Positions 25,526 to 32,401 of a stretch of DNA of 64,000 nt are shown in pieces. The translations under genes were made by a program, and so were the position numbers. Location of the stretch: assembly GCF_010119205.1 (NCBI RefSeq), contig NZ_WRXM01000001.1, forward strand, positions 1,364,001-1,428,000, read 5' to 3'. Position 1 is the stretch's first letter, and each line of letters opens with the position of its first letter. The notes under the pieces were generated by a model. That model saw only the letters and a program-made list of their open reading frames with translations. It was not told where the DNA came from and did not search any database. This stretch comes from Haloarcula limicola (GTDB taxonomy: Archaea > Halobacteriota > Halobacteria > Halobacteriales > Haloarculaceae).

Positions 25526-26457
25526 CAGTCCCACACCCCCTCGAAGCCGACCTTCGCGATGATTATGTTACACAGTGCGACGACGACCACGAGGTAGACG
25601 ATGGCGATGGCGGCGGCCACCGTGATCTGATTGTTGATGAACATCTGTTCGTAGATGTTGATGCTGACGAGTTGGGTCGCCGTCCCCGGGCCGCCCTGGG
25701 TCAGGCCGTAGACGACGCCGAAGGTGCGAAACAGGTCGATGAGCCGGATGAGGGTGGCGACGAACACCACGGGCTTCATGTAGGGGATGATGACGTGGAC
25801 GTAGCGCCGCCACAGCGGCGCGCCGTCGACCCGCGACGCTTCGACCAGCGTATCGGGCACCGACGAGAGGCCGGCGTAGAAGATGATGAACATGAACGGC
25901 GTCCAGTTCCACGTGTCCAGCAGGATCACCGTCAACAGCGGGATGTCCGAGAGGAAGTTCGGAGCCGCGAAGGGAGTCATCGTGTTGATCACGAACGGGA
26001 TGACACCGATCTCGCTGTTGAGCATGATGCGGCCGATGGTCGCCATGGAGACGGGCGCGACCGCCATCGGAACGATGAACAGCACGCGGTAGAACGACTT
26101 CGTTCGCTCGGATTCGACGCCGGCGACGAGCGCGGCTAACACGAACCCGAGCAGCGTCTCTAAGAACAGCGCGCTGACGACGACCGTGATGGTGACGACG
26201 AACGAGTGGAACGCGCCGCCGCGGGTAAAGGCCGTCCGGAAGTTGGCCAGCCCGGCGAAGTCGGCCTGGAAGACGTTCAGCGTGGCTTCCTCGATGAGCG
26301 CGAGATAGAGGTCGTAGGCACCGGGGAAGAAGGTGATCATCACCATCACCAGCACCATCGGCGCCATGAACCAGTACGGGAGGTAGTCGTTCCAGACGTC
26401 CCGGAGGCTCCCGAGGGCCGTGTCGTTCGTCGTTTCCGTTTTCGTTGGTGTACTCAT
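25525..26457 (-). CDS. Sugar ABC transporter permease (MalF-like)
   Basis: First permease, 310 residues, about six helices, with an N-terminal cytoplasmic segment before YWFMAPMVLVMVMITFFPG. The EAA motif is in LVEASRVDGAPLWRRYVHV about residue 210. VYGLTQGGPGTATQ is a conserved CUT1 permease stretch near the C-terminus. It begins 33 bases downstream of the binding-protein gene and overlaps the second permease at its stop. Substrate specificity lies with the binding protein. Confidence 0.93.
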   Translation of the reverse strand: MSTPTKTETTNDTALGSLRDVWNDYLPYWFMAPMVLVMVMITFFPGAYDLYLALIEEATLNVFQADFAGLANFRTAFTRGGAFHSFVVTITVVVSALFLETLLGFVLAALVAGVESERTKSFYRVLFIVPMAVAPVSMATIGRIMLNSEIGVIPFVINTMTPFAAPNFLSDIPLLTVILLDTWNWTPFMFIIFYAGLSSVPDTLVEASRVDGAPLWRRYVHVIIPYMKPVVFVATLIRLIDLFRTFGVVYGLTQGGPGTATQLVSINIYEQMFINNQITVAAAIAIVYLVVVVALCNIIIAKVGFEGVWD

Positions 26458-26490
26458 TGTGGTAGTGTGGCTCGGATTGACTCGGACGGG

Positions 26491-27948
26491 TTACCCGCTG
26501 TAGATGTCTTCGGCGATCTCCGCCGCCCGGGTCATCGCTTCCTCGGGGGCCTTCTGCCCGGCGATGGCTCGCTGCAGTTCCTCGGAGTAGCGCTGGCCCC
26601 ACTGGGGGTACTTCGGGTCGAAGGGGTCTGGCTGGGCTTCCTTCAGCGAGTCGAGCGAGACCTGCGCGAAGTTCTCGCCGACGCGCGAGCGGAACTCCTC
26701 GTTCTCCCAGACGGACTGGCGCACCGAGTACGCCGCGCTCTGCTCTAAGTGCATGTAGTTGTTCGTCGGTTGCGAGGAGGCCCAGATCATGAACAGGAAG
26801 CCCTGTTCGGAGTTCTTGGCGTTCTTCGAGGTGGAGATCTGCCAGTTGAACGCGTTCGGGCCGAACTCGCCGTCGGCCGGCCGCGGCGCCTTTGCGATCC
26901 CGATGGAGTCGCCGACCGACGAGTCGGAGCCGGTCAGGCCGGGCCAGAATAGGTTGGCGTCGGCGACGATGTGGCCGGCGCTGCCCTCCTGCATCGTCGA
27001 GAGCACGTCGGACCAGGTCATCGTAGAGATGCCCTCTGGCCCGTAGTCCCGCAGTACGTTGGTGTACCACTTCGCCGCGTTGATGACGGCGTCCGTATCG
27101 AGCCCGGAGTCCTCCGGGAACGAGGTCCAGAGTTCGCCGCCGTACTCGCGGATGAACGTGTTCAGGATGTAGATGTTCATCCCGTAGCCCTTCTGTCCGC
27201 GGCCGACAGTGCCGACGATATCGGACTCGTTCTCGTGGATGGTCTTCGCGTTCTGGCGGAACTGTTCGAGCGTCTCGGCGACTTCGAGGCCGTGCTTCTC
27301 GTAGAGGTCCTTCCGGTAGAACTGGGTCTGGACTTCGGTGGTGATCGGGATGCCGGTCCACCGGTCGCTGTAGCCGCCGCCGTGGGCCTGCCACCGGGAA
27401 GACTCGAAGAGGTCGTCGGGCTTCCACCAATCCTCGTCGTAGAGGCTGCTGTCGTTGAAGTACTGGTCCAGCGTCTGCAGCCACCCCTCTTCGCGGAACT
27501 GGTTGACGACCTGGTCCATGAAGAAGACGTCGAACTGCCCGGCCCCGGTGCTCACGTCGGTCTGTCGCTTGGTCCGGAACTGCTGTTCGGGCAGGACGTT
27601 CCAGACGACGTCGATGCCGGTCAGTTCCTCGAAGACGGGAACCGCGGGCTTGATGTTGTCGACCCAGGCGTGACTGACGGCACCGACGTTTATCTTCGAG
27701 CCCTCGAACTGCTTCCAGTCGATGTCGGCCCCGGTGTACTTATCGAGCGAGATCGGTAAGTCGCCCGAAGAACCATCGCTGCCGGTGCCGCTCGATCCGT
27801 TCCCGGTCGAGCCGCCACCCCCGCCGTCGCCGCCGTCGCCGCCGTCGCCGCCCCGCGTGCACCCCGCGAGGCCGCCGAGGAGGCCGACGCTGGCCGCTTT
27901 GATGAAGCTACGCCGCTTGTGCTGACGCCGATTGCGCTCACTTGTCAT
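26491..27948 (-). CDS. Sugar ABC transporter solute-binding lipoprotein
   Basis: Extracellular binding protein, 485 residues, CUT1 family. A twin-arginine signal (KRRSFIKAASVG) with lipobox GLAGC is followed by a Gly/Asp/Ser linker of about 35 residues. The folded domain carries typical cluster 1 features (VFEELTGIDVVWNVLPEQQF, TGIPITTEVQTQFYRKDLYE). As first gene of the operon it sets specificity for the sugar or polyol that the kinase and aldolase use. ATG at 27948 is preceded by a strong Shine-Dalgarno match (GGAGGTG), so this start is favoured over the upstream in-frame codon. Confidence 0.93.
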   Translation of the reverse strand: MTSERNRRQHKRRSFIKAASVGLLGGLAGCTRGGDGGDGGDGGGGGSTGNGSSGTGSDGSSGDLPISLDKYTGADIDWKQFEGSKINVGAVSHAWVDNIKPAVPVFEELTGIDVVWNVLPEQQFRTKRQTDVSTGAGQFDVFFMDQVVNQFREEGWLQTLDQYFNDSSLYDEDWWKPDDLFESSRWQAHGGGYSDRWTGIPITTEVQTQFYRKDLYEKHGLEVAETLEQFRQNAKTIHENESDIVGTVGRGQKGYGMNIYILNTFIREYGGELWTSFPEDSGLDTDAVINAAKWYTNVLRDYGPEGISTMTWSDVLSTMQEGSAGHIVADANLFWPGLTGSDSSVGDSIGIAKAPRPADGEFGPNAFNWQISTSKNAKNSEQGFLFMIWASSQPTNNYMHLEQSAAYSVRQSVWENEEFRSRVGENFAQVSLDSLKEAQPDPFDPKYPQWGQRYSEELQRAIAGQKAPEEAMTRAAEIAEDIYSG

Positions 27949-27960
27949 TGGTCTCCGTCT

Positions 27961-28000
27961 CACCTCCCAACGAATTCCTCATGGGCAATAAAGTTAATCA
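27961..28000 (-). promoter_or_regulatory. RBS and promoter of the sugar importer operon
   Basis: On the minus strand GGAGGTG (27961-27967) lies 12 bases before the ATG at 27948, complementary to the 16S 3' end. Upstream an A/T-rich stretch includes CTTTATTG (about 27986-27994) as a TATA candidate. This indicates a leadered mRNA, unlike the leaderless genes nearby. Confidence 0.5.
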
Positions 28001-28069
28001 TTTGTAGAGCACGATACACGTTACCTCACCCCCAATCGCTATGTATGAGCGGTGAAAACCGGTTGTCGT

Positions 28070-28846
28070 ATGGAGTACGACTTCACAGACCGAACTGTTC
28101 TCGTCACCGGGAGCGGTAGAGGTATGGGCAAAGCGGCGGCGGAGAAGTTCGCAGAGAACGGCGCGAGCGTCGTCGTCAACGACCTCGACGCCGAGGTTGC
28201 GGAATCGACCGCCGCGGAGATCCGGGCGACCGGGGCCGACGCCATCGGCGTCGGCGCGGACGTGAGCGACGAGGCCGAGGTCGCCGCGATGGTCGAGACG
28301 GCGGCGGACGAATTCGGGACCGTCGACGTACTGCTGAACAATGCAGGCGTCGGCGACGCCGGTCCGTTCCTCGACGAGCAGTACGACGACACCTTCCAGC
28401 TGAACCTCGACGTCCACCTCCACGGGTCGCTGAACTGCATCCGCGAGGTCGTCGACGGGATGGTCGAGCAGGGGTACGGGAAGATCGTCAACACCACCTC
28501 GATCCACACCAAGAACGCCGTCGGGATGTCGCCGGCCTACGACGTGGGCAAGTTCAGCCTGCTCGGCCTGACCAAGAGCCTCGCGCTGGAACTCGGCCGA
28601 GAGGGAATCCGAGTCAACGCCGTCGCGCCGGGTTGGGCGGACACGCGGATGACGGACGAGTTCAGCGACGCCGTCACCGAACAGATCCTGGACAACAACC
28701 CGCTCGGGCGGTTCGCCGACCCGGAGGACGTGGCCAACGCGATGGTGTTCCTCGCGTCGCCGGCCGGCGACTACATCAACGGCCACGAGCTCCGCGTCGA
28801 CGGCGGGCAGGTCCCCATCGATAGCTGGCGACTGGATAACCGATAA
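28070..28846 (+). CDS. SDR-family dehydrogenase
   Basis: Short-chain dehydrogenase, 258 residues. Cofactor motif TGSGRGMG, NNAGVGDAG, catalytic NTTSIHT and YDVGK (Y-x3-K), with VDGGQVPIDSW at the end. VVNDLDAEVA after the second strand suggests NAD(H). It could oxidise a sugar, polyol or 2-keto-3-deoxy acid. The ATG at 28070 fits SDR family length; a GTG 18 bases earlier adds residues without a motif. It diverges from the importer operon and precedes a zinc dehydrogenase by 207 bases, so it belongs to the same catabolic set. Confidence 0.9.
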   Translation: MEYDFTDRTVLVTGSGRGMGKAAAEKFAENGASVVVNDLDAEVAESTAAEIRATGADAIGVGADVSDEAEVAAMVETAADEFGTVDVLLNNAGVGDAGPFLDEQYDDTFQLNLDVHLHGSLNCIREVVDGMVEQGYGKIVNTTSIHTKNAVGMSPAYDVGKFSLLGLTKSLALELGREGIRVNAVAPGWADTRMTDEFSDAVTEQILDNNPLGRFADPEDVANAMVFLASPAGDYINGHELRVDGGQVPIDSWRLDNR

Positions 28847-28982
28847 CCCCGCGACGCACTCAGCAACAAGCTATTTATCTCGTGACCGGGATAGTTCTCC
28901 CCGTCGGACCGGGGCGTCGACCGCCGTCACCGACCGGTCACGTCACCGGAGAGACGGAGCGACCGAACCCGAGAGCGCACCT

Positions 28983-29054
28983 ATGAGACCAGACAGACAC
29001 ACTCAGAAACGCACCGAGCGACCGACCACCGAAGACACCGACGGAGGCAGTTGA
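28983..29054 (+). CDS. Possible 23-residue leader ORF before the zinc dehydrogenase
   Basis: ATG at 28983 opens a 23-codon frame (RPDRHTQKRTERPTTEDTDG core) whose TGA shares its A with the ATG of the dehydrogenase (TGATG). This start/stop arrangement is typical of translational coupling. The peptide is polar and basic without recognisable features. A TATA-like CTATTTATC about 28870-28880 would give a leader of about 75 bases before it. It could be chance; no comparative evidence is available. Confidence 0.25.
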   Translation: MRPDRHTQKRTERPTTEDTDGGS

Positions 29055-30085
29055 TGCGCGCCTCCACACTCACCGACGTGGGCGAGATCACGGTAGAGGA
29101 ACGCGAACGACCGGAGCCGGCGGCCGACGAGGTCCTCGTCGAGGTCGGTGCCTGCAGCGTCTGCATGACCGACTACCACATGTATCACGGCACCTTCCCC
29201 ATCGAGACGCCGCTGGTGCCGGGCCACGAGGCGGCGGGCACCGTCGCCGACGTCGGGAGCGACGTCACCGGCTTCGAAGCGGGCGACCGCGTCGCGGTCA
29301 ACCCGACGGTCCCCTGTAACGCCTGTTCGTACTGCAAGCGCGGGGAGACCCACCTCTGTGAGAACAACACCAGCATCGGTGGCGCGGGCGACACCATCCT
29401 CGACGGCGCGTTCGCCGAGTACGTCCGCGTCCCGGCGATCAACGTCGAGGACATCGGCGACATGTCCTTCGAACGGGCCGCGCTGGCCGAGCCGCTGGCG
29501 TGCTGCGTCCACGGCGTCGAACAGGTCGACCTCACGCCGAGCGACAGCGTCGCCATCATCGGTGCCGGCCCCATCGGGCTCCTGCTATTGCAGGCGTTCC
29601 GCAACGCCGGTGCCGCCCCCATCGTCGTCTCCGAACTCGACCCCGAGCGGCGCGAACTCGCGGCCGAACTCGGCGCGGACGCCGTTATCGACCCCGACGA
29701 GGTCGACCCGGAGGAGGCCATCCCCGAGGCCGCGGGCGGCCCGGTGGACGTCGGCGTCGAGGCCATCGGCCTCGTTCCGACCATCGAACAAGCCAACGCG
29801 GTGACCACCAAGGGCGGGTCGACGCTCATCTTCGGCGTCCCCGAACAGGACGCCACGCTGGAGGTCAGCCCGTTCGACGTGTTCTTCGACGAAGTGGGCT
29901 ATCGGGGGTCGTACTCCCTGACCACCGAGGACTTCGAGCGAGCGATCACGATGCTCCGGTACGGCCGCGTCGACGCCGACTCGCTCATCACGGAGCGAAT
30001 CGGGCTCGACGAGTTGCCGACGGCGTTCGAGCGGATGGGCGACGCCGAGGGCCTGAAGAAAGTCGTCGTCCCCGATCGCGACTGA
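29054..30085 (+). CDS. Zinc-dependent alcohol/polyol dehydrogenase (MDR)
   Basis: Medium-chain dehydrogenase of 343 residues and a second paralogue of the type at 18018. Zinc site: ACSVCMTDYHMYHGTFPIE (Cys with Asp) and GHEAAGTV (His-Glu). Structural zinc: CNACSYCKRGETHLC. Rossmann motif IIGAGPIGLLLL. SYSLTTEDFERAI lies in the C-terminal catalytic domain. Probably NAD(P)-dependent oxidation of a polyol or threonine-like substrate. ATG at 29054 overlaps the small leader frame. It is followed by the IclR regulator gene in the same orientation, 244 bases on. Confidence 0.9.
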   Translation: MRASTLTDVGEITVEERERPEPAADEVLVEVGACSVCMTDYHMYHGTFPIETPLVPGHEAAGTVADVGSDVTGFEAGDRVAVNPTVPCNACSYCKRGETHLCENNTSIGGAGDTILDGAFAEYVRVPAINVEDIGDMSFERAALAEPLACCVHGVEQVDLTPSDSVAIIGAGPIGLLLLQAFRNAGAAPIVVSELDPERRELAAELGADAVIDPDEVDPEEAIPEAAGGPVDVGVEAIGLVPTIEQANAVTTKGGSTLIFGVPEQDATLEVSPFDVFFDEVGYRGSYSLTTEDFERAITMLRYGRVDADSLITERIGLDELPTAFERMGDAEGLKKVVVPDRD

Positions 30086-30169
30086 CCGCCCCGTAGCGAC
30101 GTGTTCACTTCCTTCTCTGTAACCGCACCACGCACCCGAACCGCGATTTCCACGTCGCGGCAGCGATGT

Positions 30170-30186
30170 GTTCTTCTCTGCAGAAC
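30170..30186. promoter_or_regulatory. IclR operator candidate, site 1 (upstream of promoter)
   Basis: GTTCT-TCTCTGC-AGAAC, a palindrome with 5-base arms and a 7-base spacer, 53 bases upstream of a TATA box. The flanks extend its identity with the inverted copy inside the regulator gene (30902-30918) to 19 bases. Confidence 0.55.
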
Positions 30187-30220
30187 GAATAGATTTCCGC
30201 TGCTACACGCGCAAACGAAC

Positions 30221-30230
30221 CGTATATATC
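30221..30230 (+). promoter_or_regulatory. TATA box of IclR regulator gene
   Basis: CGTATATATC, with TATATAT at 30223-30229. Transcription is expected near 30250, giving an 80-base leader that contains the second GTTCT-N7-AGAAC site. Confidence 0.5.
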
Positions 30231-30280
30231 CGAAAAACCATGATAGATTTGGCGTGCGAACTGTTGACAAAGGCAGAAGC

Positions 30281-30297
30281 GTTCTGCTCTAAAGAAC
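30281..30297. promoter_or_regulatory. IclR operator candidate, site 2 (in leader)
   Basis: GTTCT-GCTCTAA-AGAAC, 33-49 bases before the regulator start and downstream of the predicted transcription start. It shares 14 of 17 bases with site 1. Its place suits a repressor roadblock. Confidence 0.55.
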
Positions 30298-30329
30298 AAG
30301 CTTTTGACCCTCCCGTTCGTAGCGTCCGT

Positions 30330-31097
30330 ATGGACGACACACCGGAGTACGCCGTCGAAGCGACCGGAACCTCGCTGTCGGTCCTCGAAGCGCTCGTCGC
30401 CCACGAGGGACCGCTAGGCGTCACGGCTCTGGCCGACCGCGTCGACGTCTCGAAGAGCGTGGTCCACAATCACCTCTCGACACTTCGCGCACACGGCTAC
30501 GTCGTCAAGCGGGTCGACGGCTACGAACCGTCGCTGCGGACGCTGAATCTGGGCAACCGGACGCGGGAGAAACTGCCGGTCTACCGGGACGCAAAGCAGG
30601 CTCTCGACAACCTCGCGGCCGCCAGCGGCGAGACCACCACGCTGTTCGTCCTCGAAGCGAACGCGGCCGTCCCGGCGTACATCTCGCAGCCGTCGAACGG
30701 GTGGGACCCCGAGTTTCGGGAGGGCGAGCGGCTCCCGATTCACGTCAACGCGCCCGGGAAATCGATACTGGCGTCGCTGCCCGACGACCGCGTCGAGGAG
30801 ATATTAAACGGCACTCAACTCCGCGCACAGACCGAAGCGACCATCACCGACGCCGACGCGCTCGAAGACCAGATCAGCCGCGTCCGAGACGACGGCATCG
30901 CGTTCTGCAGAGAAGAACATTACGAGGGGATCGTCGGCGTCGCCGCGCCGCTCCAGACGGGCGAGGAAGATTACGTCGCCGCACTCGGCGTCTGTGGCCC
31001 CGTAGACCGACTGAGCGGCCGATACCTCGAAGAGGACATCACCGGCCAAGTGCTCAGCACTGCGAAGTCGGTGCAGGTCACGCTCACGAGCAACTGA
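30330..31097 (+). CDS. IclR-family transcription regulator
   Basis: IclR-type regulator of 255 residues. The N-terminal winged helix (about 1-75) has LSVLEALVAHEGPLGVTALADRV (split here as family signature) with recognition helix SKSVVHNHLSTLR. The C-terminal effector domain (about 80-250) includes LPIHVNAPGKSILASLP and GIAFCREEHYEGIVGVAAPL, the usual small-molecule-binding region of the family. The ATG at 30330 gives standard IclR length; the frame upstream is the promoter. It lies at the end of the sugar island, so it probably controls it. Three palindromes (30170, 30281, 30902) suggest autoregulation. Effector unknown. Confidence 0.9.
   Translation: MDDTPEYAVEATGTSLSVLEALVAHEGPLGVTALADRVDVSKSVVHNHLSTLRAHGYVVKRVDGYEPSLRTLNLGNRTREKLPVYRDAKQALDNLAAASGETTTLFVLEANAAVPAYISQPSNGWDPEFREGERLPIHVNAPGKSILASLPDDRVEEILNGTQLRAQTEATITDADALEDQISRVRDDGIAFCREEHYEGIVGVAAPLQTGEEDYVAALGVCGPVDRLSGRYLEEDITGQVLSTAKSVQVTLTSN
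30902..30918. promoter_or_regulatory. IclR operator candidate, site 3 (inside regulator gene)
   Basis: GTTCT-GCAGAGA-AGAAC within codons for AFCREEH. It is the exact reverse complement of site 1. A downstream operator could permit looping, or the match could be by chance. Confidence 0.4.
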
Positions 31098-31538
31098 CAG
31101 CCGACCTACCGGTCTCCATAACACTGGTACGTTCGTTATCTCCCACTCTGTTCTGATATCCGTCCGATGTCGATATTCGGCTCGGTATAGGTATCTATCT
31201 CATCGATATCTCCCTACTCGCCATATCTATCGATATGATTCTCGCTAATCCGGGCTAGTTTCTCTAATTTTGGTATTATAGTTCTCTTTTTAGAATATCT
31301 ATCTGTGAAAATGCGCTAAGTCTCTCGATATAGTCCAGGATATGCGTACCTAGGGAGAAAGCGTCGGATACCACACCTCCGGAAGCGGCGCGTTCGCTCG
31401 CACAGCCCTCGTATCCGTGGCTGTGCGAGGAAAGTATCGGGTACGACCCTGACGGTTCACCACCACTCGGTCATCGCAGCCCGGTCCGCACGTCCTTCGC
31501 GACCGTCGCCCACTGCCAGGCCGCCACACGCTCGACCG
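31098..31538. other. Non-coding region upstream of L15e
   Basis: No convincing gene. Positions 31130-31345 are A/T-rich and contain three TATCTATC copies (31192, 31224, 31296), one inside a palindrome ATATC-TATC-GATAT (31223-31236). From 31350 the DNA becomes GC-rich and carries an 11-base perfect hairpin (31397-31429). Open frames on both strands here lack start context and domain patterns. Confidence 0.6.
31397..31429 (+). ncRNA. Strong hairpin, candidate small RNA
   Basis: CTCGCACAGCC pairs with GGCTGTGCGAG around an 11-base loop. A TATA-like GATATAG (about 31326-31333) lies 65 bases before it, so a small RNA could start near 31355. Compared with RNase P and SRP RNA, the required conserved boxes are not present. 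Assignment as RNA is inference only. Confidence 0.25.
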
Positions 31539-31556
31539 CAGTTCGAACTGTTTAAG
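31539..31556 (+). promoter_or_regulatory. L15e promoter with 12-base palindrome
   Basis: TATA element TGTTTAAG (31549-31556) abuts a perfect palindrome CAGTTCGAACTG (31539-31550) that would overlap the BRE. Transcription should start near 31578, giving a leader of about 118 bases. Confidence 0.5.
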
Positions 31557-31608
31557 GGCGCGAATACGGAACAGTCGATAACTCGCTGGACGACGGGCGC
31601 CAGCGGGC

Positions 31609-31687
31609 ACCTGCGTGTGCAGGTCGGGATGTGAGCCGCCGACGCGACGTCTGTCGCGGGCGACTTGAACCACGCAACGCCCGTGGT
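31609..31687 (+). promoter_or_regulatory. Three-hairpin 5' leader of L15e
   Basis: Three perfect 6-base-pair hairpins stand in series before the ATG at 31696: ACCTGC/GCAGGT with loop GTGT (31609-31624), CGCGAC/GTCGCG with loop GTCT (31643-31658), and ACCACG/CGTGGT with a 7-base loop (31669-31687). The last ends 8 bases before the start codon. This may be a control leader for the r-protein. Confidence 0.4.
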
Positions 31688-31695
31688 GAAACACA

Positions 31696-32286
31696 ATGGC
31701 ACGAAGTGCATACTCGTACATCCGAGACGCGTGGCAGAGCCCCAAGGAAGGCAAACTCGCCGAGCTGCAGTGGCAGCGACAGCAGGAGTGGCGCGAACAG
31801 GGCGCGGTCGAGCGCATCGAGCGCCCGACCCGCCTCGATAAGGCCCGCTCGCAGGGTTACAAGGCCAAGCAGGGCGTCGTCGTCGCTCGCGTCTCCGTCC
31901 GCAAGGGGAGCGCGCGCAAGCAGCGTCACAAAGCCGGACGCCGGACGAAGCGTCAGGGCGTCACGCGCATCACCCGCCGGAAGGACATCCAGCGCGTCGC
32001 CGAGGAACGCGCCGCCCGCGTCTACCCGAACCTGCGCGTGCTCAACAGCTACTCCGTGGGGCAGGACGGCAGCCAGAAGTGGCACGAAATCATCCTCGTC
32101 GACCCCGAGCACCCGGCCATCCAGAACGACGACGACCTCTCGTGGATCTGTGAAGACCACCAGGCCGACCGCGTCTTCCGCGGGCTGACCGGTGCCGGCC
32201 GTCGCAACCGCGGTCTCGACACGAAGGGCAAGGGCGCGGAGAAGACCCGACCGTCCATCCGCTCGAACCGCGGCAAGGGCAAGTAA
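31696..32286 (+). CDS. rpl15e: Ribosomal protein L15e
   Basis: Large-subunit protein L15e (archaeal/eukaryotic type, no bacterial counterpart), 196 residues, very basic. ARSAYSYIRDAWQSPKEGKL at the N-terminus, followed by RPTRLDKARSQGYKAKQGVV, and GRRNRGLDTKGKGAEKTRPS at the C-terminus are family hallmarks. It binds 23S rRNA in the ribosome interior. It stands alone with its own promoter and a leader of about 118 bases that can form three hairpins, unusual for haloarchaeal genes, which tend to be leaderless. Confidence 0.98.
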   Translation: MARSAYSYIRDAWQSPKEGKLAELQWQRQQEWREQGAVERIERPTRLDKARSQGYKAKQGVVVARVSVRKGSARKQRHKAGRRTKRQGVTRITRRKDIQRVAEERAARVYPNLRVLNSYSVGQDGSQKWHEIILVDPEHPAIQNDDDLSWICEDHQADRVFRGLTGAGRRNRGLDTKGKGAEKTRPSIRSNRGKGK

Positions 32287-32299
32287 GCGACCGTTCGCT

Positions 32300-32343
32300 G
32301 CGGTTTTCGGTTTCTCCGCTTTCTCCCGGTTTTCCGTTTCCTA
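32300..32343 (+). terminator. T-rich terminator after L15e
   Basis: Pyrimidine-rich stretch with several TTTT and TTT runs immediately after the L15e stop, well suited to archaeal oligo-T termination. It lies between convergent L15e and crtB. Confidence 0.5.
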
Positions 32344-32401
32344 CGTCGCTCTCGCTATCGGCAGTTCCGCGTGTCTTCGGCGTCGGAAAGACCGGCGACC
32401 G

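Noticed and set aside
31350-31560. RNase P RNA or SRP RNA
   Set aside because: GAGGAAAGTA resembles part of the RNase P core, but the second conserved region is missing and the block is too short. No SRP helix 8 motif was found.
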